A stretch of DNA of 64,000 bases from Jaapia argillacea MUCL 33604 (GCA_000697665.1 KL197720.1:735558-799557); one strand, 5' to 3'. Positions 12,501-25,418 are shown, counted from the stretch's first letter. Notes: generated by a model from the letters alone, not told the origin. Translations and numbers: made by a program.

Positions 12501-13474
12501 ATCAGGACCTCCTCGTCACTGATTTTCGCTACACAAGGCTTTGCCTTCGACCCCAGACCTAGCGTCATGTAGCTACTCAAGCCGGAGAACGCGCTTGCAC
12601 CGGTCACAGCGGCCACCCCGGACAATGGTGTGGTTATCTCGGTCAAGGAAGAGTTCTCCATCGAGTATAACGCGTATTCGGTTGGAGAGTAGGCCAAGCA
12701 TATCGCTTTGTCGCCATAGAAGGCCATGAATCTGGGCGAATGCGGCAGAACAACTTCCTGTAGCATGACCTCAAGACGATTGCTGGATTACATCTCATAA
12801 GTTACTCACCTTGGCATCCTGGGCTTCGCCATCCTTCCAACTGTAGATCACCAGCTTTCTCCGACACCCCACAACTAGGAAGGTCACTAGAGTCGGCACG
12901 GGCTTGACTTTGTCGAAGTCTCCAGAGCCTGGCCGAAGAATCTTGCCATCCGGAGCAATATGTTGTATAACAGAATGTATCGCAAAAGAAAACGCGGCTT
13001 TGGCCTTTGACAGTGGCGTTGGAGGGGTGAATGCTGGTAGGGGAAACAGGGTGACGGTGGATTCTAGTATCATCAAGAATGGGTCAGAATGAGCTTTGAC
13101 AAGGGGAGGGCCACGAACCAGAAAGCACAACCAAGGAGTTGATATCTTTGACAAAACCAAGTTGTTCAATCGCCCTCCTGGTCAAGTTCTTCTTCGTTTC
13201 CACCAAGGCCGAGATGTCTTCCTCGTCAGCTACGGAGGCGAGTTATGAGTCGCATGCTAGGTGGGGTTGGGACAACATGCGTACTGTGATCTTCATCAAT
13301 GCTGTAGACGTTCAGGTTGCCGAGTGCAGTTCCGACATAGAGCCTGTCGCCTTTGCACACGGTGAAGCTAGTGTCTCGTCAACGGTCTTCGGATCACTCA
13401 CCTTGCACAAGGAGAGATTCGATCCTCTCCTTGACCCCTCGAATCGCAACTTTGGGAGGCAAAAATGGTGCCAT
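9503..13474 (-). CDS. VPS39: VPS39/VAM6 subunit of the vacuolar HOPS tethering complex
   Basis: A protein of roughly 1000 residues in many exons. The start ATG at 13474 opens MAPFLPPKVAIRGV. An N-terminal CNH domain follows, with VGTALGNLNVYSID, CRRKLVIYSW, RFMAFYGDKAICLAYS and a GFF-type strand. The middle is a clathrin-repeat-like helical region with a Vps39_1 stretch (AQIVDTALFKSYL, then PLCRVENWCEVSEVEE). Then come YNGKKMHAKALNLLRQ and, further on, HEHALETYVYRLQDYLK (Vps39_2). The C-terminus has the zinc-binding CPQCHKRLGNSVIAVHSPG and, after a last short intron, VTHYQCRE before TAG at 9503-9505. In yeast, Vps39 bridges the GTPase Ypt7/Rab7 and the HOPS core for vacuole fusion and also serves the vacuole-mitochondrion contact. 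The family match is strong from end to end. Exon borders near 12250-12480 were not all resolved. Confidence 0.92.
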
Positions 13475-13845
13475 CCAGCAAGTACAGTCCTTGCCACAAG
13501 TGCGTCGGTATTGCAGTTACTGTTGGAACTTGCAGCACCAAGCAAGGTTGAGTGAGTTACGTCACCAGCCAAGTTCGCGGAGGCTAAAACATGGTGCAGA
13601 ATCCGATAACACTGCGGACGGTGTATGAAGGCTGACAACAGCAAAGAATGGAATAAAGATAGACCAACGACGACAGAGCTACATACAGAAGTAATGGAGA
13701 CAACAAACGAGACAGTGATTCGTATCGAACTCATGTACATCAATCATAATCCATCCTATCGTACCACGGCCATCTTATCAGTTAGAAAGCGGATTGCTGT
13801 TGAGGGAGGGAGAGTGGAACTGTTGGGTAACAGATGGAGATAAAG
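13475..13845. other. Intergenic, no gene seen
   Basis: Promoter and 5' leader of VPS39 plus the 3' end of the AT-hook/Myb gene. A plus-strand frame at 13625-13843 is polar and unlike any family, so it was not called. Confidence 0.45.
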
Positions 13846-15981
13846 TCATGAACGGCGGTCCTTCTGGCCACCATTTGACTGGTATGTATAATGGTGATGT
13901 GAGATACCAGAAGTAGACGAAGACGAGGGGGGCTTCGCAGAAGAACCACCACTGGTTCGAGGCCTGTAATAATTTGAACGAGGTTCCTGGTTAGAAGTGG
14001 AACTGCTTGTTATAACGGGGGAAGTGCTTGATGCCACAGTCGGCATTGGCCAGGGTAACTGTTGTTGCGTTGGTGTGGCTGATGAGGGCGTCTGAGATTG
14101 GGAGAGCGAGTGTGAATGAGAATGGGGAGGAGGTTGAGCGGGTTGTGACGGGTGACTATGCTGGATGGCTGGAGAAGCTTGCGTTGAGGTCGATGTTGAC
14201 GTCGGTCGGCTATGTGGTGATGAAACTGAAGCATGTGGCGGTTGATGTTGCTGAGGGTTCATGGAAGGGGGTGCAGGGGGTCTGTGGTTATTGTGCACTG
14301 GCGCAACAGGAGCGGGCTGAGGTGGTGGCGGAGCAGGGCTCGCGGTCCCGCCACCCACACCCGAATCCGTTTCTCGACGACGTTTGACACCTCGACCAGA
14401 ACTTTCTTTCAGCCCAAGGGATGTCGCTTTGATCAGGATTTGGTGCCTATGCAAGACATTTAGGTCAGCCTCTACATCAACCCTAACCCAAACGACTGGC
14501 AGAAACAACTCACCTCGTTCGGGTGGGTCCCCATTGATTGATTACCCAATCCCATTCAATCTCTCCTGAACCACCAGCGGCCTTGCTTGACTCCGCCAAT
14601 GTCTTCAATCTCTCCGTCTCCTCATCCGACCAGGCACCTTGGTTGCCGCCAGCAGCCGGACCACCACCAGCCCCCGCACTCAAGCTGGGATTGGCGATGG
14701 TTGATGACCCCGCCGTTACACTGCTATAGTATCCGCTCGCCGCAGCAGGATAGTGACTCGTAGCAACACCTGCCCCATACTGATAGTATGGCGCGGTAGG
14801 GTATCGGGTCGAGACGGTCGGAGCGGTTGCAGGCACGGCACCAGAGGTTGCGGTCGTGGTTGAAGTTGGGGTGGGAGAACCACTGAGAGACATAACGAAG
14901 GTTTGAGGGTTGGTTATTACGGTTGCCGGAGTGGTGGACGACGGACCAGGTGGTGGTGGTGGAGGTGCTTGTTGCGGGGCTTGCGTAGTCGGTGCGGGGG
15001 GTGGGATTGGTTGATACGAAGCAAATTGTGGAAGTGACGGATAGAGTGGTGGAGGTGGATGTGCCAAGAGTTGGCTAGGATTAGCGAGCTGCCAAAGAGT
15101 GGCAGGTGTCAAGATGTGAGCCAGCGACAGAGGTGGCGACTCACAAGAAGATCGCAGTTGCGCTTGGCTTCTGTGAGCATCACCAGGGGGTCGACTTTAC
15201 TGACTTGGCCCATTTGATAGCACTGAGCCAGAACCAGTGGAGGAGTCGCTTTCTATGCGTAGGGTCAGCCAGCTTTCGACAATGTCAACGAGGCGCGTAC
15301 CACTAGCTCTTCGGCGGCTCCGTAAAACTCGGAACATAGATTAAGAACGCGCCATTGGAATTCGTAGTATTGCTGATTCTGTTCGTTCACGCTTGGGAGG
15401 AGCGGTGGTGCTGTCCCCGGACCCGTTGGGTGCAATGGTGGGTGAGCTTGAACGGGACCTGGATATGGATAATATTGGGTGTAGGTCTGATTTCCCTGAT
15501 CGGGAGGAGGTCTCCGTGTCTTTGATCCCTTGGGCCGACCTGGACGGCGTTTGGCCACTTGGTTCGGGTCGGGTTGAGACTTCTGAGGTGCGGGCTGAGC
15601 AGCATTGCCACGAGAGTTGGTAGCCGGCCTTGGTGAACGATGGATTCAGTTTTCCATGAATTGACATTACATCGTCGATACATTTGACAGAGTAAGTATA
15701 TGTACACACCCTGATTGCCGAGGCTGAACGAGAGGTGAAGCAGGATTACTAGCACCAGTATCGTGCTGATGGGCCCCGAGCTCCTCCTCAACCACGTCTT
15801 CCTCGTCGTCGTCGTCATGATCTTCCCGCTGTGCCTGATTTCCTGGCACCGTACCATTTGTAGTAGTTTTACCGTGGGAGTTGTAAGGTGTATAGTGGAG
15901 TTGCGGAGATGCAGAAGTGGTAGGAACAAGGGGGGGATGGAGGGCATGGGATAATGGCTGGTAATACTGAGGGTTATCCAT
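13846..15981 (-). CDS. AT-hook and Myb/SANT-like nuclear protein with long Pro/Ser/Gln-rich arms
   Basis: The start ATG at 15981 begins MDNPQYYQPLSHAL. An acidic run (Asp/Glu-rich, near 15800) follows, then a basic AT-hook KRRPGRPKGSKTRR near 15520-15555, which suggests minor-groove binding to AT-rich DNA. A helical region near 15100-15340 (EFQWRVLNLCSEFYGAAEEL, then LAQCYQMGQ) comes next. A Pro-rich arm leads to a Myb-like segment (GAWSDEETERLKTLAE, then WDWVINQWGPTRTRHQIL), split by an intron near 14509. The C-terminal arm is very rich in Ser, Pro, His and Gln and ends in TGA at 13846-13848. Such proteins are probably transcription or chromatin regulators. The target genes cannot be read from the sequence. 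It shares a 568-base divergent promoter with MEX67. Confidence 0.8.
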
Positions 15982-16549
15982 ATCTCGAGCCCGATATTGG
16001 CGCTGTGAAGAACGCGACGAGCAGGATTTAACCTGGAGAGACCAGGACTGAAGCTTTCGGACTGCTGGAATGCAGTCTCAGACTGGCAGCGTGACGGTTC
16101 AAGATAAGGTGCAAAACGTTTTCCGGTTTATGTTTATGCGTGAGAACACCCGCGGGTTCAGTAAATCCCGACCGCGCCAAGGGCCTGCCCGCTTTTTCCC
16201 CGCTGCAAATTCGGCTCCCATACCTCCTTCAAAGGTTTAGCATCGATTGCGTGATTCCATACAGGTCTTCACCCCCATAAAATCATTCAGAAACCCTCAA
16301 ATAAAAGGCATCTCTGGCTGGCGGTAGTGCGTCACACTGAGCGAGTCACAGTGTGACTGTGATGTCGCAACCGAGGGCTCCGCTTACCAATCCCACGCGC
16401 TTTGTCCGGACCCCTTCTATTTGTGAACAGGGAGCCGCCACAGCACCGCTCTTGTTCCCCGACCACCATCATCCTCTTGACTGTTTCGTCGCCAGAGACG
16501 TTTATCGCTGCCGTCGACGTCGCCCACATTACCCCCCACCACTCTCGAA
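15982..16549. promoter_or_regulatory. Divergent promoter between the AT-hook/Myb gene and MEX67
   Basis: The two start codons face away from each other across 568 bases, so both promoters lie here. The palindromic GTCACACTG..CAGTGTGAC is at 16330-16356. No consensus TATA box was seen. Confidence 0.5.
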
Positions 16550-18973
16550 ATGACTTCGACCGCGACACCGGTGCCAGGGAGGAGGATGCTCGCCGTCAAT
16601 GCCCTGCAAAAGGCTGGGTTAATTGACCACGACGAGCGCATGCGAGATGTAAACGATAAACCCGGAGGCCGCAAGGGATCGTCAAAACACCGTTCTCATC
16701 GTCCCCGTCCAATTGATGCGTATAAAGACGCAGGGCCTAGTCGAGCTTCTATGGTAAATACGAGACATTGTTTTCTTTAGGGCTAGCGCAGGGCCATCTA
16801 GCTCAGAGGCCGTCCTGTTCTCGCTTTCTTCATTGTGAAAGCACTAAGCTTACGTTGTTCATTATCCCCCGACTCTCCTCCGCACGTTCAAAGATCGCTG
16901 CACGGCTTCCAGGTCCCTCTACAGACAGTATATCCATCCGTGGCGCTTCAAGGCCGACAGCAGTTGGCCGTATGCGAAGAAACGCTGTGTCTGTGGTGAC
17001 GAACAAGCCATCAGATGCTTCTGCTCGAAGGATTACCGTTGGGGTCAATACTCTGAACGTGTGGAGAGAGTTTGTACAGAAGCGCTATAACGCAGATGCC
17101 CAGTTTTTAAACCTCGAGGTGAGCATTCACGAAGTCACGTCTGTCCAACTCATATTCATGCCTTCGAAAGCGAATGCTCGAAGACGAATCTCTGTCCAAG
17201 GAACGTCTGTATCCACCCGGAGCTCCAGGTGGTTCCGCTCGTGAGGCGTCTGTAATCTTCAAACTTGCATCGCAGCTCAAACCAGAGGTAAATTTATGTT
17301 TTCTTTCCAAAGCGTGATCTGGGGACTCAACCCAAGCTCCGCAGGTCCGAACAATATCCCTTGCCAATAACAACCTCACTGGCCAGCTGCTTTCGACTAT
17401 GGCCCACTACCTCCCGAACATCGCAAATCTTTCTCTTGAAAACAACAATATCAAAGGGTTCAGGGACCTCGATTACATTTCTGGGAGGAAGGGAAAGCTC
17501 GAGAATCTTCAGGAATTGATCCTCGTCGGAAATCCGATCAGAGACACTGAGTACGAGCACGGGCGAGGTGATGCATACAAGAGGTCTTTCTTATTCCAGC
17601 CACCACCAGTACACCTGTACTTACCATTAACTGTCAGTGAAATTGGGCGACGCTTCCCTTCCCTATCCGTCCTGGATCGTGAGCCTCTCGCCGCAATTGG
17701 CTTCGATGCTCCCAAACAGTCTTCCTCCACGTCGGCTCCAAAATTACCGACATCTACATCGTTTCCCTGCGAAATGGGTCCTTCATTTATCACCGCTGTT
17801 GACCCTTCCATCGTTAGCACTTTCCTTGCCCGGTAAGTATCTTCATAGGTCAGTTCCGTTCCATACCTCAAATTTCGCAGATTCTTCCACACCTGGGACA
17901 ACGATCGCGCTGCCCTTCTGAACGTCTACGACCCTTCCGCGACTTTCTCATTCTCGGCCAACACTGCTATCCCTGCACGGGCCCGAATTCAAGGGTTTCA
18001 ACATTCAAAAGAGATGCCAAACCAAAAGAAATTGGAGTGGACGCCTTGGTTAACGAGGGGAGAAGGAGGTTCCCGGAATCTAAGCAGGATGGCAGGAGGC
18101 GTGGAGAAGATGGTGAAAAGTTTACACGTTGGGAGCGAGGATGCTCTCAAGTCGATGATGGATCTTCCCAAGACGAAACATGACGTCGGTGGTGCGCCAG
18201 AGAAGTTTTGTCTGGATGCATGGCCGGTTGGAACGAGCCTCTTCGTTTGTGTTCATGGGCAGTTTACGGAACGTGAGTGCTAGCAACGCCTTGGGGCAGT
18301 CTAGCATTGGACTAACGGATTGATTCTATAGAACCCAGCGGAGGAGAGCGATCCTTCGATCGATCATTCGTACTTGGACCTTCTCCCGAGGCGTCTCGGT
18401 ATGTATTCATTACTGCTCTTGGACGAATTGCTTGATGTTGACGTCCTCGACTTTGCCGATGCGACTTTGGATATCAAGTGCGAAACTCAATGGATGGGAC
18501 GTTACGATTCTTTCCGATCAGCTGGTCGTGCGGGCGTATTCAAGCCATGAGGCGTGGAAGCCAGGACCAATGCGTGTCCAAGCTACTGGAGGATCCTCAA
18601 GCGCACAGCCACCGATATCGATCACACCTCAGATGCGAGAACAGCTAGCCGCCATCGTGAGTGTCATATCAGTGATTTCCCTCATCATTTACTTACGTCC
18701 ATCTGTTTCTGATTTCATTTGAATGTGGTGACGATATCCCGATGCCATAGCCTGAGCCCCAACGTAGCCTGGTGTTGCAGATATCTCAGAGAACGAGGTT
18801 AACCATCAAGTTCGCGGTCGAGTGTTTGGAGGGGAATGGGTGGGATCCGGAACGAGCTGTAGCGAATTTTGAGCAGGTCAAGGTCAGTTGGTGTTGTTCT
18901 CCATATGTTTCCTCGATTGTTCTCAATGGTTTACGTAACGCAGGGGAATTTGGCTCAGGATGCGTTTCTGTAA
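16550..18973 (+). CDS. MEX67: MEX67/NXF1-type mRNA export receptor
   Basis: The start ATG at 16550 opens a basic N-terminus. After several short introns comes a leucine-rich-repeat stretch ([38 protein letters not shown]; about 17340-17560). An NTF2-like domain follows ([18 protein letters not shown] onwards, with a loop ending in [10 protein letters not shown] near 18260), which in this family pairs with the small partner Mtr2/NXT1. The C-terminus is a TAP-C/UBA-like domain: [20 protein letters not shown], then [15 protein letters not shown], and in the last exon GNLAQDAFL before TAA at 18971-18973. This domain docks on FG nucleoporins in known members. Domain order and the typical C-terminal end make the call firm. 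The protein would shuttle between the nucleus and the nuclear pore to export mRNA. Confidence 0.93.
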
Positions 18974-19839
18974 CTCCGAGCGCTGGCTAGCGCTCTTTGG
19001 ACCTTCGAATGCTACCATTCGGACCGAATCTAGCATGGTCACCATCCTTTCTCTCTACTCTTTCCGTCCACCACCTTTTGCATGTTTTTGGCAGCATACT
19101 TGTACGGTTAGAAATCACCCTCAGCATTTTATACATACACTGCAAGCAATGGTCAAGTCTAGTTGTTCAATGTAACGAGTAGTATCATAACCCCCTCTTC
19201 ATTATGAAACGATTTCCATCTGGATCTTCTCCAGGCGAAAGGCTCGGAAATTACAGTGATTGAACCAACATCACTTACGCGAACTATTCTCAGCGCTTGC
19301 CAAAGGCGAAGTCATGGGTTAGCCTCATGGCTGTTTCCCACTCAGTCTGGGTATGTATGCCCCAGAACTCTGCTCAGTGCTTTGAATCCGCCCAAGTTAG
19401 CGCGGTCGATTCGTCGAACGTCGAAGTTGCCAGGTCACCGTTTCTGCGCAGGGTTAAAATATGGAGGGAAACAATAGAATTACAAGGGAGTTCCCACGGG
19501 TAACCTTTTGGGTTTCTTGCCCTCGACAATTACCCAGAAAATAATCAAGACGTAATTCTTCTTCTGCCTCAAGGACTCCATTAGCACCGTAGAACAATCG
19601 GTTTTCCGCTCCTGGAAAAAGGAAACTGTTCGCGATTGTCTTTTTTACAGATGCAGCCTCGTGCACTGCGTCAGAGGCATACTTAAATCCCGGCCTCATC
19701 CCCTCTCGAGTCTTGAACTAACCACAGAAATATTTGGGCGTCTCGTCTTTTTTATCATCTTCGTCTTCTATCGAGCGGGAGGAGTGCTTAATATCTTTCT
19801 ATTTACCCTGATCACGAACTACTACGCTTCACATTCGCT
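18974..19839. other. Intergenic, no gene seen
   Basis: This holds the 3' end of MEX67 and the promoter of the ankyrin gene. Small open frames on both strands show no family features. A T-rich run lies near 19640-19770. Confidence 0.45.
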
Positions 19840-22800
19840 ATGGAATCCGAACGACACTCGTTTCAACAGGACTTATCAAATGCTGCTTTGCTGGATGGTG
19901 CTATTCAAGGGGATGAGCGGGGTGTGAGGAAGGCTTTGAGCGCAGGTGCGAATGTCAATTGCTGGGATGCTGCTGGTAGAACGGCGTTAACCTGTGCGCT
20001 GACTGGGGAATGGTATGTGTTTCATGATTCATGGTCGACGCGCCCAGTGTGTCTTGACGCGTTTTTGTTAAATCGTATTTGCAGCTGGAAAAAGGTCAGC
20101 ATGTCGGACGCGTCCTTCATGTCGGAAAGCCGTTTGAACATCCTCAGAACACTTCTTTCCCAAAGAAGTCTATCGTTGTATGTTTTGAACGCGCCTCAAG
20201 CCGCGCTGAACGGGGTCACACCGTTGGGGATGGCTGCCTGGTTGAATAGTGCACCTGCTGTTCAGGTGCTCTTGGAGGCGAGCTTTGGTGTGGTTTCTGT
20301 GGACGGAATCGACGAACACGGCGCCACACCGTTGATGTGTGAGTGAAAGAGAGGATTATGGATTATCGCAAACTCACAACATATGCTCAGATGCTACTCG
20401 AGATGGAAATCTAGAGGTCGTACAACACTTGGTATGGTCCTCGACACATTCTTTTCACGATACTTTCTGACATCACCCCAGCTCGTTCACGGTGCCCGTC
20501 CGGATAGTCGCGACGAACATCATCGGACCGCCGTTCAATATGCCCTCCCACATCCTAGAGTTTTATGGCTTTGCGAAGGCTCTCTCAGAAGGCTCAGAGC
20601 ACTGGATAATCACGTGAGCTTTCTCCAAGGACTCCCCTACTACAACAAGTGACCCCTATGCTATTTAGCATCGAAATCTCTCCCCATCTGCCCACCCACA
20701 TACTGACCGTCTTCTATCTCTTGTGACCTCTTCCCTCCCTTCGCACGAACGCTGTCATCCTCCGCCTGTCGACTGTTTCACTCCAGCTGCCATTTCCAAA
20801 TCCACACTGTCTCTTATTGACGCCATCATCGCTGGCGATACCACCGTCGTCCACACCTTATTGTTCCCCCCTACGCCTTCCTCACTGCCATCTCGCCCCA
20901 GGCTGGAGACGGTTCCAGTCCTCGTCAATCTGCCCGACTCTGATGGCTGGAGTCCAGTTCACTATTGCGTTTCCGTCAGCCGCCCATCAGTTGAAGTCCT
21001 TGACGCTTTATACCGAGCGGGTGCTGATATGAGCCTTTTTACCGCATCCGAGAATTATACCCCCCTCCACTGCCTTGCCCGGAATGCGCCTCAGATCGTA
21101 GGAGGAGGCAGTTACTCCGCGTCAACGCTATACGATTTTGCGATCCATCTTATTCGCGATTTGCAGAGTCCCTTGTCGGCGAGGGATCGGGACAAGGAGA
21201 CTTGCATTCACGTCGCTGCTGAACGTGGAGAAAGCGTCGAAGTGCTCATGGCTCTGCTAGACTGTGACACAGACAACCGCGTCAGGGAAATGCGGAATGC
21301 CAGAGGGTATGTCTTGTATCGTCTATTCTCGAGCACAACTAAGTTTCACTCCTCAGATTGACAGCGGCCAACGTGGCCAAGCCTCAATTCCGATCCTTGT
21401 TCGGGATTGGGGTCAAGTCTTTGCGCCCACTTTCTCCATCTTCAACGCAAACTATTCGACCGTCAGGATCGAGAGCTTCCATAGCCACTGTTTCCACCAT
21501 GACTCCTCAACAATCCCGCCTTCCTTCACCAGAACCAGACATTGACGTCACTGCAGTTTCCCAAGAAATGATCGAGAACCTGCGTTCTACATTGGCTTCT
21601 CTCCAGGACGAATCCCCCTCCGTTCTCCCCAGTAACCTCGACCAATTACTATGCACCACCGCCGACAAGGGGCGAGCCGTATTTGCTAACTTCCGCACAC
21701 GAATGGCTGAAGCAGCCAACGACCTGGCTGATCTACGTTCCACGTATAGAAACGTGGACACTCTGCTGGGCAATGTTACCAAGGCCGCGGAGGAGCAATT
21801 GGGTTCCCAAAGTATGACTGACAAGGAGCGTTGGGAAGCCTCGTGCAGACGAAGGACAACCGATTCGGGGGATTCTGAACAAACAGCCGTGTCTACACTA
21901 TTGGAAGATGACTTGCCCGGAGCCAAGCTCGCCCCGAGTACCTCTTGGGCAGGGATCGTGGGGTACAGGCATGTTGCTGTCACGACTGAGCCATCAGTAC
22001 TGGACATTGTGGGGCCATACGTTGAGCCCAGAGTTGTACCATGGCCTGCGTGGTTGGATACCTTCGTCCTCAATGCCGATTCGACATTGTACAAGACCCA
22101 TCTTGCCAACCTCGTGGAAGTTGACCGGGAGTTGAGCCTAACTCGACATCACTTGCCGCCTCAGCTTCGTGGAATCGAACAGCCCATCTCGAGACCAGGG
22201 ACTCCCCGAAACGACATGCGGCTACGGGAGTTGCAGGACGAAAAGAAGGTATTGACCAAGTTCGTCAACACGATGGACCGAAAGGAATCCCATTCCAGCT
22301 ATACGGCGAAGCTGAAAGGTTGGTTGAGGAAGAAGATCAAGCATCAGCAGCATTTCAGGTTGGAGATTGTTATGGACGTGGATGAAGAAAGCTGCGCCGT
22401 TGGTAGAGAAGTCAAAGTGACCGTACGTCGGCGGAAGTCGTCGTTCCGTCTTCGGTCGGTCGAATCACACCATGCGCACATCGCACCACATCAGCAGCTG
22501 AAGGATGGCGAGTGGGAGGTATTCGAGAACTTGGGCCGCAAGTCGTTGAGGCTGTCCAATCGAGTCTTGGGAACGGCGAAGGCAGACATGGCCACCATCG
22601 AAGAATGCGCGAAAGCAGTAGGTGACGGTTCCCTCTTGTCGATCACTGCACCCTGACATCGTTGGCTGTAGGCCGAGCATTATATCTCGTCTGCGAGTCG
22701 TTCAATTTCTCAGGCCGAGCGGATGCTTGAGAAATCGATTAATGTGAGAATGATTTTGGCCCTGCTTTTTCATCGCTGACACCAGAGGCAGGCTCGTCGG

Positions 22801-23109
22801 GAGTTATTCAGAAGCCACCACCTTTCCGCTACCAGAACGGATGAGATCCCTGCCATCGTTATTCCCGGATTCACCAACTCTGAGTCATCCTCCCTCGGTA
22901 CAGGATCTTCTGGACAGCTCTCTTGCGTATCTCTTGCTTCCACCCTGATCGAGGGTGACGATGAAGACATCCGAGTTTTACGGAGATTACTTATGAAAAA
23001 AATTGAAACCAGGTTGGATGGCGCTTTGGATGAGATTGACAAGATGGGTACGTGGCTGCGAGTTACGAGAGAAGTACTCAAGTCTTTCAAACGACGGACT
23101 GGTCTATGA
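19840..23109 (+). CDS. Long ankyrin-repeat protein with an unrecognised helical C-terminal half
   Basis: The start ATG at 19840 begins MESERHSFQQDLSNAALLDG. At least five ankyrin repeats can be seen: ALSAGANVNCWDAAGRTALT; LNGVTPLGMAAW..VQVLLEA; DEHGATPLMYATRDGNLEVV (across an intron); SDGWSPVHYCVSVS..LYRAGAD; and NYTPLHCLAR. A degenerate one follows (DKETCIHVAAERGESVEVLM). After a short intron near 21310 comes a long exon (about 21358-22614) rich in helix-forming residues, with Ser/Pro stretches and a basic segment near RKKIKHQQHFRLE. Small exons then lead to the final one, which ends in TGA at 23107-23109 and contains DDEDIRVLRRLLMKKIETRL. Ankyrin repeats bind partner proteins. There is no KilA-N DNA-binding domain, so it is not an Mbp1/Swi4 factor. 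Partner and role are unknown. Confidence 0.75.
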
Positions 23110-23658
23110 GATGCTTTCCTGACTGTTTTTCCTCAAGTTCTCCACCCGATTTCGGGCCTGTTGATCGTCCCCATATACTGTGTATATTATTGCTGTATTT
23201 ACACATCATTTTATTTGTAGCTATAAGTACCATGATGAATGAACACCACGCTGCCCGAGCAGTTCGCGATTTGGGGCGCCAACACAGGCCACAAAAGGAA
23301 ACCGGGTTACGGCAAGGGTTGCGCCACCCCTCCGAACCAAATCGACTGCTCAAAGGGTCTGGAACAACCAAGCAGGCCAACGAACCGCCCATCGCCCACG
23401 AATCTTCTGAAGAAAATGGTTGCCGCCACCTCCAACGTTACACCGTATCTGTCTTCCGTAATTCCTTCGTCGTCGATCTTTGTCGTGCTGAGCACTTTGT
23501 TGTAGTCGCACACCAAATATCCAGCAGTATAATGTACCCCAGAACGGACCATCCAGTGGTGGCAATAGCTTGGATCATGGTCTTCGGGTGAGCTTGTCAC
23601 CTCCGGTCTTCAGTTCCTCAACCGATGTTCGGATCTCTCTGACCCTTCCCCGCCTCAG
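23110..23658. other. Intergenic, possibly with the first exon of the next gene
   Basis: No gene of its own was found. The next gene's start is unresolved and could lie here: an ATG at 23577 is followed by a GTGAGC donor at 23588, but the phases I tried did not fit. Confidence 0.4.
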
Positions 23659-25210
23659 GATCTGAACAGCAGCTTGGCATCTCATTTATCGTCAGGTGTG
23701 GGACTACAATCTCGAGGTCCCTTTCATAATCAATTCCGTCTATCCCAATCACCCGAACTTCTGTTCCAAGATGACAGACCCACCTCAAACCTCATTGATC
23801 CTTCCACCTCAAGTCACGATCTTCCAATGGGCGGATCCACTGATCCTCAGCAAAGTGGCAGTAAGCGAAAGGACAGTAGCTGCAGTGTGATGGGTGGTAG
23901 TTACAGCAAGAAAAGGCGCGAGGGCGACGGTGGTCTCGATGATCGGTCTCAGGGCTTTGGTGACAGTCAGGACGAAGTTGATATGGGGGGCGATAATCCC
24001 GAACTTGAGTTCGTCATGGGGGCTCCAAAACATTGGTCCGACGACGAAAAGACAAAATTCTTCAATTGGCTCATGGGACCAGGGCATGACGAGCATTGGA
24101 ACGCTCTCCGGGCTAGTAAGAACGCATGTTTTCGAGATGTAAGCGTGTTTTAGGTCCTACTATGAACATGCTTTTCACGTCTCATTGACATCCCCGACAG
24201 TGTGCAGAGCAGCTTTTTGGGGGTAAAAAGACAATGCAAGCCTTGAAAGGTGCCTACGAGCGTGCTTTCAATGTTTTCAAGCAAATCTACGCCTATGAGT
24301 CCTACTCAAGGCGACTGGGCCCTCCTAATGTTAACATGAATATCCAGGCCGAGAGGATGAAGGAGTACGATAGGCGTCTACAAGCTGCGAAAAAATCTGG
24401 ATGTGAGGTAGGGAACGTCAATGCAAGAATTGTTGACCATTGGCACACGGTTGGCTGGTATGATCTCTTTTACCGGAGGTCGGGTGGTTTTCATTCTTTT
24501 TCGCCAGGTGCTGACAAAGTTACCCGCTTTCCAGATGGCACGGTGATCCTGGTAATAGCAGAGCCGGGAATCGACAATCAACGGTTGGACCCACAGCTCC
24601 GTCCTCTAGCGGAGCTGTGGATGATGATCCAGACAGCGAAGAAGTTAACGGGGTCGATTATACCTTGACCCAGAACACGGAAGCCAGCTCATCAATGGAT
24701 CGACACTATAATGGTGAAGCTTCCACCTCGTATATGGCCACTTCCCACCCACCCCCGCCAAACCACCCACCGCACACACCCCAATATATCACACCACAAG
24801 CGACGCTCACGAACGGGACTGTCAACGGGCCTGGCCTGTCCCGAGCCTCTCCACCAACTCCCCAGCCAAGCATTCCAGAACAGACGGTCACGCAACTCAC
24901 GAATCTCACCCAAACGATGATGACTACCTACGTCCATCTACTCCAGACACAAGCCGAGGATAGCAAACTGAAATTGGAGTACATGAAACGGCGAGAAATT
25001 CGTGAAGAGGAGGAGAGTCGACAGCGAAGGGAAGTGGAGCAGCGGAGACAAGAGCGGGAGGCTGCTCAGTGGGAACATTCAAAACAATCGGAATTAGTGA
25101 AGCAAAGGGTTACTTGGGCGACTGAATTGCTGTCGAACCACAACGTCGATGCGTCTGTACGGCAAGCAGCTGGCGATTATTTAAAGCGACTATTTAGCAC
25201 CGATACTTAG
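23659..25210 (+). CDS. Trihelix/SANT-like protein with a C-terminal coiled coil; start unresolved
   Basis: The open frame in exon 23659-24139 contains an acidic and Ser-rich lead, a basic KRKDSSC..KKRREG patch, and then a three-helix domain: HWSDDEKTKFFNWLMGPGHD, HWNALRASKNACFRD and, after an intron near 24140-24200, CAEQLFGGKKTMQALKGAYE. This reads like a trihelix or SANT DNA-binding fold with regularly spaced tryptophans. A further intron lies near 24477-24535. The last exon has a Pro-rich linker and a long charged helix (KLKLEYMKRREIREEEESRQ and onwards), probably a coiled coil, before TAG at 25208-25210. I have seen similar unnamed proteins in other mushrooms but know no function. The first ATG is not certain. 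In-frame Met residues before 23827 are lacking, so a small upstream exon is likely. Confidence 0.65.
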
Positions 25211-25418
25211 GATAAACAGATACCATGTGATTTCATTCATGCCTGCATCGCACTCTTCCCGGAACGACGGTCTTGCAGAATTCGATCACCAGATAGCGCC
25301 AAATTAGGAAGGATAATATCGAGGTCGGTTGCGTGACGGATTGGTCACTGACGTCACGGTATTTTTCTTTTCAGTCCGCTACTTGGTCCATATTACCTGG
25401 GATAGATTCGATATTGCT

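Noticed and set aside
13625-13843. A 72-codon plus-strand frame between VPS39 and the Myb gene
   Set aside because: It is short and lies in the region of the VPS39 leader, without any family feature.
19840-23109. Ankyrin protein as an Mbp1/Swi6 cell-cycle factor
   Set aside because: There is no KilA-N domain and the C-terminal half does not resemble those factors.
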